A stretch of DNA of 64,000 bases from Apricaphanius iberus (lineage: Eukaryota > Chordata > Actinopteri > Cyprinodontiformes > Aphaniidae), in contig JAPXFQ010002718.1 of NCBI GenBank assembly GCA_028564705.1, forward strand, positions 1 through 64,000. Reading direction: 5' to 3'. A program made the position numbers and the translations under genes. The notes under the pieces are model-generated. The model was given only the letters and a program-made list of their open reading frames with translations, had not been told where the DNA came from and did not search any database. Shown here in pieces: positions 1-7,832 of this stretch (its first letter is position 1; the number at the start of each line of letters is the position of its first letter).

Positions 1-80
1 AGCTGATCTGCTGCCCAAACGCCGCAGAATCTCTCACCGAGCAGGTTATGGAGTAACGATTCAAGTTCATGGTTGTTCAT
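1..80 (-). CDS. Adenain-like cysteine protease, N-terminal 26 codons only
   Basis: An ATG at 80-78 opens a frame that runs to the window edge without a stop, giving 26 codons plus two bases. The last visible residues read GVWAADQ followed by a Leu codon prefix (CT). A Gly-Val-x-x-x-Asp segment near the N terminus is typical of the adenovirus-type maturation protease (peptidase C5) carried by Mavericks and adintoviruses, where the enzyme cleaves core and minor capsid precursors. The gene starts 23 nt beyond the stop of the capsid gene, consistent with a packed late cluster. The catalytic His, Glu/Asp and Cys lie outside the window, so the call rests on the short N terminus and the context. Confidence 0.68.
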   Translation of the reverse strand, partial: MNNHELESLLHNLLGERFCGVWAADQ

Positions 81-102
81 TTTTATTTTTTTCACCGAGT
101 CG

Positions 103-1410
103 TTAATAATAATCCACCAAGACCCTTCTTTTTGAGTCAATTTCCAAAACCGAATCGTAGCACGCGTACACAAGTAGGGTTACTGTGTGGGGCAGGGCCT
201 GTCTGAACCTGGCTTCCAATCTGATGTTTCCTGTGTTGACGGGTGATAATGCATCGGAATCTTCGCACGCATTCAGGTTAAAGACAAATAAAGAGTAACC
301 CGAGTTGAATTCCTCTCTGTTTATGCTCAGGGGTAGGTCTTTTAAATGTCTACCGGTAGATGTGAATAAACTGTAAAACTCTCTCACAGAACTCCCCTGA
401 TTAAAATTGGGTTGATATGGTTTAGCCGGTATCTGTCGACCATCTTTACACAGCGCCAAATATTCAATGTCATAATGATGAAAATTGAACGGGTTCAGTT
501 CACGGGCCCCTGTGAATGCGTGGTGATTAACCAGACCTATCACCACATATTTAGGTAACAACCCAAGGAACAAATTTTCATGTGTAGAAACGCGCGAATT
601 CTCAGGTATCGAATATGTTTTTATATTCACTCTTGAAAGCGGGTACAACGCGTTTGCCTTTAATAAAGCCGTTTCATGTCCCAGTCTGACGGCTGGAGAC
701 ACCGTGACTTTTTTAATGAAGAGAGCGGGTCCTGAAATGTTGAGTTTGAAGGTCGAGTCCCCAGCCCCAACCAGACAGAACGCGTCACTGTTTCTCGTTA
801 GCTTTACTCTGAGATCCAGAGCGTTCAATAGTAGTCTTTCGCTGAAAAAGATGTCCGCATGCAGAGCCCCGAGCAGATGCACCTCTTTTGATTCTCCTGT
901 AAATTGGGTTCTTTTATTCAATCCATGGTTTGGTCCGTTGGCTGTTACGATGGAATTTAGAGCACCAGCTGTGTCTTTATAGAACAACCCTGCCCCGAAT
1001 TGGGTTTGAAGAGATTGTTCTGAATAATTTAACAGTGTCTCAATTATGGCACGGTAGAGGTGGGTGGCGGAAGACTGTGAGATCAGACGATCGCCCAAGG
1101 TCACATCACACTGACTAAAAATGGTATTCAAAGGGTAGTTTATTAAACCAACCGCAGCGTCTCGAGCCAGATTTGAACCATCAGCGTTTGTAAGTTTCAC
1201 CCTCAGGTACAGCAACGTGTCTGATAGGTCTAAATATTTCTCACCGTCTCCTGGGATAAAGAATTCGATTGGACCCCCGTCTGTAATTGCGGCAACGGGT
1301 TGTACTTCGGTATAAATCTTATCTTCAACAGAGAGCTGGGTCATGGGGGCTGAAAATAAATCCAACTCTGCCAATGTGCATTCTGTCGATTTGTTATGTA
1401 AAAACACCAT
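103..1410 (-). CDS. Major capsid protein (hexon-like, double jelly roll), adintovirus/Maverick type
   Basis: The intact 435-aa protein belongs to the family often labelled 'uncharacterized protein F54H12.2-like' in animal genomes, which corresponds to the Maverick/adintovirus major capsid protein. Visible family features are YLDLSDT at residues 59-65, a following beta-rich LYLRVKL strand, YRAIIETLLNY around residue 120, and a C-terminal EIDSKRRVL segment. It should trimerise into capsomers of an icosahedral virion. The ATG at 1410 was chosen: the frame also opens at a GTG at 1428, but ATG is more likely in a eukaryote and sits one nucleotide after the stop of the core gene. An AATAAA-type signal lies just past the stop (complement of 82-87). 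No frameshift or stop is seen. Confidence 0.9.
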   Translation of the reverse strand: MVFLHNKSTECTLAELDLFSAPMTQLSVEDKIYTEVQPVAAITDGGPIEFFIPGDGEKYLDLSDTLLYLRVKLTNADGSNLARDAAVGLINYPLNTIFSQCDVTLGDRLISQSSATHLYRAIIETLLNYSEQSLQTQFGAGLFYKDTAGALNSIVTANGPNHGLNKRTQFTGESKEVHLLGALHADIFFSERLLLNALDLRVKLTRNSDAFCLVGAGDSTFKLNISGPALFIKKVTVSPAVRLGHETALLKANALYPLSRVNIKTYSIPENSRVSTHENLFLGLLPKYVVIGLVNHHAFTGARELNPFNFHHYDIEYLALCKDGRQIPAKPYQPNFNQGSSVREFYSLFTSTGRHLKDLPLSINREEFNSGYSLFVFNLNACEDSDALSPVNTGNIRLEARFRQALPHTVTLLVYACYDSVLEIDSKRRVLVDYY

Positions 1411-1411
1411 A

Positions 1412-1867
1412 TTATTTAAATATGTCACGGCTCTTCGGTGCAGGCTTCTTCCCCCGACGCGGTCTCTTTTTAACTGATTGTTTTCTTTTAACGACTCTCA
1501 CTTTTCTACCCGTCCACAGACGGTCACCCGGGGGTCTCTTTCTCCCCCTACTGGATAGAACAACAATTCCAGACCCACCTTGACCCCCCTCCTCATTCTG
1601 ATTAGGACGAGAGGTCATTTTTGTCACAGCTCGACCGATGACATCGGAGGCTATGTTCGAAGCCGCTGTTTTCAAGTGTGGTTTTGCTATGGCTATACCT
1701 TTTCTGACAAACGGTGAAACAAACCTAAAAAGTCGAGAAAATAAACCCGCAATGCCTTTTCCATACAGAGTCGGTGCTCCATAAAACCCTGGCAGGTTTC
1801 CACCAGCCTGATTCACATAATAATGGACGAAACGGTGGGGGTCTTGTCGATGTGTGGCTAATGCCAT
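1412..1867 (-). CDS. Small basic virion core / minor capsid protein (pX/pVI-like), 151 aa
   Basis: The protein has three parts. Residues 1-37 contain Tyr, Gly and Pro. Residues 38-85 form an amphipathic hydrophobic stretch (GLFSRLFRFVSPF at about 41-53). The tail from about 107 to 151 is dense in Lys and Arg. This layout fits the small core or membrane-active minor capsid proteins that lie between penton and capsid genes in adintovirus-like elements. LYGKG at 34-38 matches the adenain recognition pattern (M/I/L)-x-G-x-G, suggesting processing by the protease encoded next door. Its TAA stop is separated from the capsid ATG by a single nucleotide. A TATAAG motif about 80 nt upstream may drive both genes. 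Which adenovirus protein it most resembles cannot be settled by eye. Confidence 0.72.
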   Translation of the reverse strand: MALATHRQDPHRFVHYYVNQAGGNLPGFYGAPTLYGKGIAGLFSRLFRFVSPFVRKGIAIAKPHLKTAASNIASDVIGRAVTKMTSRPNQNEEGGQGGSGIVVLSSRGRKRPPGDRLWTGRKVRVVKRKQSVKKRPRRGKKPAPKSRDIFK

Positions 1868-1932
1868 GGTAAAGTTCCTCAGAAATGATGATTAATCGAC
1901 GCTGTCTGGTTAAGAGTGAGGTTTGAAGAACC

Positions 1933-2688
1933 CTACTCTCGGCTTATATGTCGTTGTATAGGGCGAAAATGCAGTCTCAGAATAGTTTTTCCGTAGCTAA
2001 AATTCACAGGAACATTCTGATCGGTTTTGATCTGTATTTGAATGTTTTCTATATGTTTTTTTGAAACCGGCACGTAGTTGAGGGGATTAAAAGTCTGAGT
2101 TATGATGTCACCAAAAGTCCCTAATACGGGTATTGTGCGTAAAAGCGGTGCATATGCATCCCCCACAATCTGATGATTGACTATATCGCTATAACAGTAC
2201 AGATTGTAGAACCCCGCTTTAATATCTGCTGGGTATGGTGCCGCTCTCTTGTTAAATATAATCCATTCCCCTGGTAACACACCGATCATGTATGCCAACG
2301 GTGCAAAAAATCGGAGTTGCCACTGACCACCTGCTTGAAATTCAAAAATTTTTTTGAATGGGTGAACGTCTAATTGTACATCAGACCCTATGTTCCTCAA
2401 GGCTGCGTTAATCTCCATCCTTAAAGCAATGATTCCGTTGTAATATCCGCCTCTAATTTTATGACGAACTTTCCTTTCATCATCTTTTTTTTTCCAATCA
2501 AAAAATGCAGCATCTTCAGGCACATTATGCCATGTATGGGGGTAAGAGATTTCCGTCAAAGCCACTTCCCAGTCACCGGATAGGTTTATATGCTGTGCCA
2601 AGTTCACTCTGAAATCAGAGGATTGGTTATCTTTAAATACATCCAGGCATGCGTTTGATGGCAAAGTTATGTAAAAACCGTTATCCAT
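1933..2688 (-). CDS. Penton-base-like minor capsid protein (single jelly roll), 251 aa
   Basis: The N terminus (FYITLPSN at 5-12) and the segment GDWEVALTEISYPHTW at about 38-53 are recognisable features of the Maverick/adintovirus penton-type minor capsid protein, which forms pentameric vertices. The length of 251 aa suits a single jelly roll, compared with 435 aa for the double jelly roll next to it. The start ATG at 2688 lies 63 nt downstream of a clean TATAAAAG box that overlaps the integrase stop codon. The 3' end of this gene carries the TATAAG that could serve the core and capsid genes. The frame is intact. Confidence 0.85.
   Translation of the reverse strand: MDNGFYITLPSNACLDVFKDNQSSDFRVNLAQHINLSGDWEVALTEISYPHTWHNVPEDAAFFDWKKKDDERKVRHKIRGGYYNGIIALRMEINAALRNIGSDVQLDVHPFKKIFEFQAGGQWQLRFFAPLAYMIGVLPGEWIIFNKRAAPYPADIKAGFYNLYCYSDIVNHQIVGDAYAPLLRTIPVLGTFGDIITQTFNPLNYVPVSKKHIENIQIQIKTDQNVPVNFSYGKTILRLHFRPIQRHISRE
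1943..1948 (-). promoter_or_regulatory. TATA-like box for core and capsid genes
   Basis: Minus-strand TATAAG lies inside the last codons of the penton gene, about 80 nt before the core-protein ATG. The placement parallels the TATA box over the integrase stop. The capsid gene has no separate TATA at a sensible distance, so a shared transcript is possible. Confidence 0.4.
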
Positions 2689-2743
2689 CTTTTCACCTTC
2701 TGTGTCGAAACGGTTGTGGGGTCTCTCATCACATCAACCGGGT

Positions 2744-2751
2744 CTTTTATA
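2744..2751 (-). promoter_or_regulatory. TATA box for the penton-type gene
   Basis: Minus-strand TATAAAAG lies 63 nt before the penton ATG and includes the TAA stop of the integrase. Initiation about 30 nt downstream would leave a leader of roughly 30 nt. Confidence 0.6.
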
Positions 2752-3823
2752 CATTTTTAAGATCGCTAACCTTTATCCAACTGTTGAATTTTTCGGGCCA
2801 GTTCTTCCATCTGACAAATGCCTGTTTTTCACCCTTAACAACACGGTGTTTTAATATCTCAGCCACCTGATAAAGGCGATCATTTTCCAGTTTCACTTTC
2901 TGTAATTCTGGCTCATAAAAGGAACCTTCTATAGGTTCACCATCCATGTCCGTCAGTTTATACGCTGGAGGATTGCGCGGTATGCACTCTACCACTGTGA
3001 AAACTTCATCCGTATAACTCTGCTCATACTTTTTATCAAAAACACCCCTTAGTTTCGATAACCTGACCAGATCATCTTTCTTGAATTTCATTTTAAATCT
3101 TGTTCGAGGTGTAGATCCATAAAGATTATCAAAAACTTGATCTGTGTTTTCAGGGGTTACTTCATTAGGTGCCATTTTTATGCTCGAATGGTAACTGTGG
3201 TTGTAGCTTGAAAGCAGGTCTTGAAGAATATCCACGTACCTCATTGTGTTATTAGCAGTGAAATAACGCCACATCCTAGTTTTCAGAGTTCTGTTGAATC
3301 TTTCAATGACCGACGCCTTCAAATCGCTCGCTGTGCTGAAATGCACAATACCATATTTTTTCATCAATGTATTGAACTTTCTATTAAAGAATTCTTTCCC
3401 CGCATCGGTCTGAAGCTTCTGCGGTATTTGACTTTCTCTGAAAACGGATTCAAAGGCATCTACCACTTCTTGTGCTGTTTTTCTCTTTATTGCCCGGGCG
3501 TAAGCCTGCTTTGAAAACACATCGATGACTGTTAATAAATAATTATAACCATCGTTGTGCACAGACAGTGTCTGCATATCACATAGATCAGCCTGAAACT
3601 GTTTCAAAGGTCTAGCGACAAACACTCTATTACGCGGGAAATGAAGTCTTGCTGGTTTGTGGAGTGTGTACGCGTCTTGGCCGGAGAGAAAGTCTTTAAC
3701 TTTTTCAACTTCAAATCTCTGACCATCTTTGCTTGGTAAAGATCGACGGAGTCTGTCCACACCGCCAAAACTCCCTGGATGTGATGGTGTATAATAAGCT
3801 TTCTCCATCATCCTGCGCTCCAT
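2747..3823 (-). CDS. Retroviral-type DDE integrase with C-terminal chromodomain (F54H12.3-like)
   Basis: The protein is 358 aa from the ATG at 3823. The frame also extends to a TTG at 3871, which is less likely as a start. The N-terminal HPGSFGGVDRL and YTLHKPAR segments precede the rve core. Likely catalytic acids are D79 (in FQADL), D140 (in LQTDAG) and E174 (in VIERFNR), spaced 60 and 33 residues apart. A chromodomain covers about 317-358 (YQVAEIL through FVRWKNW to SWIKVSDL) and may target insertion to modified chromatin. The enzyme would cut and join element ends during integration. The family is the one annotated in animals as transposon-derived protein F54H12.3. It appears complete. 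Its last codons overlap the TATA box of the penton gene. Confidence 0.93.
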   Translation of the reverse strand: MERRMMEKAYYTPSHPGSFGGVDRLRRSLPSKDGQRFEVEKVKDFLSGQDAYTLHKPARLHFPRNRVFVARPLKQFQADLCDMQTLSVHNDGYNYLLTVIDVFSKQAYARAIKRKTAQEVVDAFESVFRESQIPQKLQTDAGKEFFNRKFNTLMKKYGIVHFSTASDLKASVIERFNRTLKTRMWRYFTANNTMRYVDILQDLLSSYNHSYHSSIKMAPNEVTPENTDQVFDNLYGSTPRTRFKMKFKKDDLVRLSKLRGVFDKKYEQSYTDEVFTVVECIPRNPPAYKLTDMDGEPIEGSFYEPELQKVKLENDRLYQVAEILKHRVVKGEKQAFVRWKNWPEKFNSWIKVSDLKNV

Positions 3824-3912
3824 CTTTCTTCTTAAACCATGAAGGAAATGAGACAATTTGTTCTGCGTCAAATGTTTTATTTATTTTAAACAAAAAGATA
3901 AGACAAGTGTTT

Positions 3913-4133
3913 TAATTCAACAAAAGTAAGCTAAATGCAGTATAAATGTTTTAATACAACAAAAGTAAGATAAATGCAGTATAAATGTTTTAATACAACA
4001 AAAGTAAGATAAATGCAGTATAAATGTTTTAATACAACAAAAGTAAGATAAATGCAGTATAAATGTTTTAATACAACAAAAGTAAGATAAATGCAGTATA
4101 AATGTTTTAATACAAAAAAAGTAAGATAAATGT
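3913..4133. repeat. 39-bp A+T-rich tandem repeat, about 5.6 copies
   Basis: Units begin at 3913, 3952, 3991, 4030, 4069 and 4108 (the last partial), a strict 39-bp period. The four middle units are nearly identical; the first and last are diverged. Each full unit carries GCAGTATAAATG on the plus strand, a TATA-like word facing away from the integrase gene. The block fills the gap between the integrase start and the 3' end of the next gene. Confidence 0.95.
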
Positions 4134-4146
4134 TTGTTTTTTTTGT

Positions 4147-4152
4147 TTTATT
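4147..4152 (-). terminator. Polyadenylation signal AATAAA
   Basis: The minus-strand hexamer AATAAA lies about 32 nt after the stop of the Pro-rich/Cys-His gene and is followed by a minus-strand A-rich stretch. Confidence 0.5.
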
Positions 4153-4183
4153 TCTAAATCAAAATTCTCCGGTACAGAATCAA

Positions 4184-5217
4184 TCAGTCGTCAAATCCAA
4201 AACACTTTGAGACAGCATTCAGTTCGGCGAGTTGGTTCTCTGCAGAAACGTTTTCGTACAATTCAACGATGGAAGAATGTAGTTTAAAACCACATTTGAG
4301 TTCGTGCATCAAAGTTTTTACCACCGTTGTAACTTTGCCATCAGCCGCTTGTATATGCTTGCGATTCAACAGGTTTTGAATAGCCGGTATGAATTTAGGG
4401 CCGATCATCCTTCTGGTAATCCCCTCGAAATGCAGTTGCAGATAGTCTTCATTCATCTCGCTTAAGCATTGGTGTTGGCGTTGGCTGGGGTGTGAGATTT
4501 GACAGCCGTAGCAGGTCTCTCTAATATATTTAATATAGGTTACGTTGAACAAGTGAAGTAATGCAGTTTTTATAGTCTTTACCAGCAAAGAAGAGAACCA
4601 TCCATCCACTTCATCACCCAGCTCCGGCACAGGCTCCTGAGGGGCCGGCTGAGAACACCCACTTGCAGGAATAGGTGTAGACGGTCTCGAAGGCTTGTCA
4701 TCCGCAGGGACCATCCCCGCTTGTGCGTTGTCATCAGCAGGAGCCGGTGGATCTCTGTCAGCAGGGGCAGTACCTCTTAACCAGGCACCAAACTCATCGT
4801 ACGTAGGTAGACTGGGGGTAGGCGAGGCTTCTGGAGACGTCGGAGAGTCCAAGGGAGTGGGTGGATGGTATGGTCCGGGGAAACCCATTTCATCCAACGG
4901 TTGCGGGCCGTATAGATCTTGAGAGGGATCAAAAGAGCTCCAATATGTTGGTGTGGTAGGGAGTCTAGTTTTTGGATAGCTCAGGCGTGTAATCTTGTCT
5001 TCAGTCTGGGGTGTTTCGCCGGGGTGAATTTGATGGGAGGGATTCCTGAGGATATGGGGGGGGGTTCGGAGGTACTCACCTCCCTAACAAAGCTATTAGT
5101 TGAGATTGAATGTTTTCTCACTTTCCCTTTCTTTGCATGAGTTGAGAATTGCCTTTTTCCCCGGCCAAATTGCTTGTGGAGACCCAATTTTCTTTTTCCT
5201 CGGAATGGTGAGTGCAC
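4184..5217 (-). CDS. Pro-rich protein with C-terminal Cys/His cluster; probable two-exon gene
   Basis: The main frame is open from 5083 down to the stop at 4184. It has a TTG at 4897 and no ATG before 4888. Its first ~95 residues are rich in Pro, Ser and Asp (counted from 4897). C129, C132, H136, H142 and C144 then form a likely metal-binding cluster, followed by a helical, Leu-rich region. I recognise this Cys/His segment as recurrent in fish Maverick-like elements, but no function is known to me. An upstream 78-aa frame (5217-4981) starts with ATG and is strongly basic. A GAG/GTGAGT donor (intron from 5079) and a CAG acceptor at 5006, both phase 0, would link the two frames through a 74-nt intron. 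Splicing is inferred, not shown. Confidence 0.62.
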
Positions 5218-5370
5218 CCCTATTCCTTCTATCTAGATCGAAAAAAAAACCCAACCATAGCCCCTCATAACACTAAACAAACTTAGTGTTGACAGCGTCG
5301 AAACACAACGACTAGTTTGGGTTCTGTAATCGGCATCGGCCCGCTGACTTACAACCACGCCTAACAGTGG

Positions 5371-5958
5371 CTAGAAATCTCCCAGGGAGCACGAGAGTGC
5401 AACGCCCTCCAAAGGCGCTGAGAGGATGGTGGTGAAACGCATCGTCTTTACAGAAAATATCCCAAACTCCTTCACAGGGTCGTCCTCTTTGTTCTCCCGT
5501 CTGCTTTTTACGAGGAATATATCGCTAGGAGGATTCACACGGGATCGACACATGGTGAAGCAGGTAACATCTGGATGTTGAGCTTGCGCAACTTGCCGTT
5601 CGAGCTCATCAGGAGGCATTGGCCAGTTTTCTTTATCGTTATCATATTCGTCACAGATCCATGAGCATGGTCTACCAGTCAACCACACCCAGTCCTCGGG
5701 GGCAAGAGGCATAAGTGTGGAAGAGTCATGGTTTTCATCATCGTTCCTTTGATAAAGATAGAGTAGACCGACTTCATAATTAAAAATGTAACACAGTTTT
5801 CCATCAGTACCGTACCGCTTTAAATCCCATTCGTTCTGCATAATTTCAACAGGAGGGTGTAAAAGAAAACGACTATTTTCATCAGTCTGTTTTTTCTTGT
5901 TCAAATTCACTGGCTGGCTTTTAGAAGAAACAGGGGTTGTTGAGAGAGAGGCGGCCAT
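5371..5958 (-). CDS. Unrecognised 195-aa protein next to the element terminus
   Basis: The ATG at 5958 has a good context (GAG before it, G after it), and the frame is open for 195 codons. The N-terminal 30 residues are polar, Ser/Lys/Gln-rich and probably disordered. The middle (about 45-105) is rich in Trp, Tyr and acidic residues (for example EDWVWLTGRPCSWICDEYDND) and looks globular. The C-terminal part has alternating hydrophobic strands (FGIFSVKTMRFTTILSAPL). There is no signal peptide or membrane helix. A minus-strand TTTTAAATAG at about 6022-6031 could act as a TATA element. I cannot assign a family. Its position as the outermost gene suggests an accessory or early function, which is only inference. 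Confidence 0.6.
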   Translation of the reverse strand: MAASLSTTPVSSKSQPVNLNKKKQTDENSRFLLHPPVEIMQNEWDLKRYGTDGKLCYIFNYEVGLLYLYQRNDDENHDSSTLMPLAPEDWVWLTGRPCSWICDEYDNDKENWPMPPDELERQVAQAQHPDVTCFTMCRSRVNPPSDIFLVKSRRENKEDDPVKEFGIFSVKTMRFTTILSAPLEGVALSCSLGDF

Positions 5959-6087
5959 CTCCGCGTTAGCTTTTTTTGTTGTTTAAACACTGCTTTCCTC
6001 AAAATAATCTATGTCTTTTCTCTATTTAAAAGTAGAAAAAACACCGACTCCTCCTTTCCTACAAAACCACGCCTCAACGCCGGTTTG

Positions 6088-6310
6088 CAGAAAGTTTTGA
6101 CCGCGGGTAACCCCAACCCCTCCCTAACCGGCGCCAGTTTGACGAGTGAGTTTGACAGAAAGTTTTGACCGCGGGTAACCCCAACCCCTCCCTAACCGGC
6201 TCCAGTTTGACGAGTGAGTTTGACAGAAAGTTTTGACCGCGGGTAACCCCAACCCCTCCCTAACCGGCTCCAGTTTGACGAGTGAGTTTGACAGAAAGTA
6301 TTTTGCCCGC
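6088..6310. repeat. 68-bp GC-rich tandem repeat near the Maverick right end, about 3.3 copies
   Basis: The word CAGAAAGTTTTGACC recurs at about 6088, 6156 and 6224, and a diverged fourth copy begins at 6292, a 68-bp period. Each unit holds CCGCGGGTAACCCC and AACCCCTCCCTAACCGG, with C-runs on the plus strand. The last copy decays into a further C-rich tract up to about 6420. Confidence 0.93.
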
Positions 6311-6598
6311 GGGGCCTAGCCCCTCCCTAATAGCTTATTTGACCTTTGAGTGACCTCTACCCCTCCCCCAACCACCTGTTTAGCCTCAGGCGATGACCCC
6401 CCTTCTTTAATCGCCCCGCCCCCTTTTAATCCATCAAACTTCGATTAAAAAGTGACAGATAATGGGTCCTTATTTCTTCTAACATCTTCTACCCTTTATA
6501 TATATAAGTATATAATTCTCAAAACAAGATCGAAAATAATTTTTGGCTGGAAACAAGACTGTTGGACTTGGATAGATGGACAGTTTTTGCAGTGTAGC
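6311..6598. other. Probable terminal region of the Maverick and junction with host DNA
   Basis: A C-rich tract (CCCCTCCC words) runs to about 6425, followed by a TATATATA stretch near 6496-6512 and ordinary A+T-rich DNA. The end of the element should fall here, but the partner inverted repeat lies outside the window, so the exact boundary cannot be read. Confidence 0.45.
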
Positions 6599-6599
6599 A

Positions 6600-6770
6600 C
6601 CATTTTGGCTCAGCTTCAAATTAGTGCTCAGCTAAGCACAGGTTTGGACCGGAAAATGTGTACTTGGGCTGTGGAAAACCAAAGAACCAATTCCAAGTCA
6701 GACTCTTGCACCGAACCAACTCTGGAAACAGGTTGACGGAAAAGGCCCTATTGAAGACTGGAATTAAAAG
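6600..6770. repeat. Dispersed repeat, same family as 60495-60624
   Basis: The order of words (a GCTxAGxTAAGCAC segment, then TGTGG, CAAAGAACCA, TTCCAAGT, and a second GGAA-CAG-TTG segment) is shared with 60495-60624 in the same orientation. It looks like a degraded non-autonomous DNA element; the superfamily is not assigned. Confidence 0.5.
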
Positions 6771-7249
6771 TGCCACTTCAGTCAAAGTTTGAAAATTTCT
6801 TAATTAAAGTAATCCGAATTTGGCAAAACTCTCTGAATGGCAATGTTTTCTGATCACTTCAGCAGGATGAAATCCCTGCTTGAACACCTTCTTCATCAGC
6901 GGTTAAGCCATAGCGATCTGTCCCCGTTGGTCTACGGTGCAGTCAAAGATGTGCTTCCATGCCTCAGTACCTCTTCAACATGAGATCATCTCCCAGATAG
7001 AGAGATGCATTTGGTTCAGTGTCCACATCTGAGATGATGTTCAGATGCTCTCAAGAGAATCATTTTTTGATTTATTAGTTATATGAACTCCATGCGTAAA
7101 GTTGAAAATGTCTGTGGATCTGAACCAAGCGGTCAGAGGTGGAAATTGCATTCTGTCAAAATGACTAATAACGTGACTAATGTTTGTGAATATTAACTCA
7201 GGACACATATTACATACAGAATTAGCATATATTTCAATTTAACCCTGAA
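6771..7249. other. Unassigned A+T-rich DNA
   Basis: No coding or repeat signature was recognised here. Confidence 0.4.
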
Positions 7250-7615
7250 CAGTTTAGTCAAGTTCAGTTCGTTATTCAAATAAAATAAAAAAGTCTTCTA
7301 TCAAATGAAACCAAGCCAATTGCATCAAATCACTCTTCCTGCATGAGCATGTAGCAACAGTAGTTGCAACAAACATGGAGTGAGAGTTCAAAGTCTAAGC
7401 TTATAGCAGGATAAATACAGAGATAGCTCAGGATAAATTAAGCCACTATAACTATAACTGTAATATATAGGTTGAAAGAGGAAGGTTTTAAGACAGGTCC
7501 TAAAAGTAGATAGGCCCCATGGAATGAAACCGTAAGTTGGTTCCACAGGAGATCTGGTCTGACTCCCATTCTACTTTTAGAAACTCTAAAAACCACCAGT
7601 AAACCTGTTTTTGTC
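7250..7615 (-). mobile_element. Non-LTR retrotransposon (L2-like) 3' remnant
   Basis: The words CATGGAGTGAGAG, CTTATAGCAGGAT, GATAGCTCAGGAT, GGTTCCACAGGAGA and TCTACTTTTAGAAACTCTA occur in the order of a very common fish LINE 3'-region repeat, here in the antisense direction. No open frame survives. The clade name is from recall and should be checked against a repeat library. Confidence 0.55.
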
Positions 7616-7832
7616 ATTAATAATTACCAGTCTAAAGGGATTAGCCAGCTGCTCTGCTTATTTGCAGTCTGGATGTACTGTAAAAAGGTGTGAACCTGTG
7701 CTGCTCGGATTGCAGCTGGGATGGACTGCTGCACAGGGACTGTTAGTGAGTACTGTGGTACTGGGGAGTGGCACACTGCAGCCCCTGCTGATCAGTGACA
7801 ATAGCAAGAAAGTTTACTGCTGGCTTGACTGT

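Larger units (their letters stand above)
1..6500 (-). mobile_element. Maverick/Polinton (endogenous adintovirus-like) element, right arm, truncated by window edge
   Basis: Seven consecutive minus-strand ORFs occupy this block. They include an adenain-type protease start, a double-jelly-roll-type major capsid protein, a small basic core protein, a penton-type protein and a chromodomain integrase. This set is the morphogenesis and integration module of Mavericks/adintoviruses, which are integrating dsDNA virus-like elements of animals. Gene gaps are short (1 to about 65 nt) across the structural genes, and no complete ORF is disrupted. The right end carries GC-rich 68-bp tandem repeats, as expected near an inverted terminal repeat. 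I could not fix the exact terminus or target duplication; it probably lies between 6.42 and 6.56 kb. PolB and the FtsK-type ATPase are not in the window. Confidence 0.9.

Noticed and set aside
704..1118. Plus-strand ORFs inside the capsid gene
   Set aside because: They are shadows of the well-supported minus-strand capsid frame.
103..1428. GTG start for the capsid gene
   Set aside because: The ATG at 1410 is the more likely eukaryotic start and avoids overlap with the core gene.
2747..3871. TTG start for the integrase
   Set aside because: An in-frame ATG at 3823 precedes all conserved segments.
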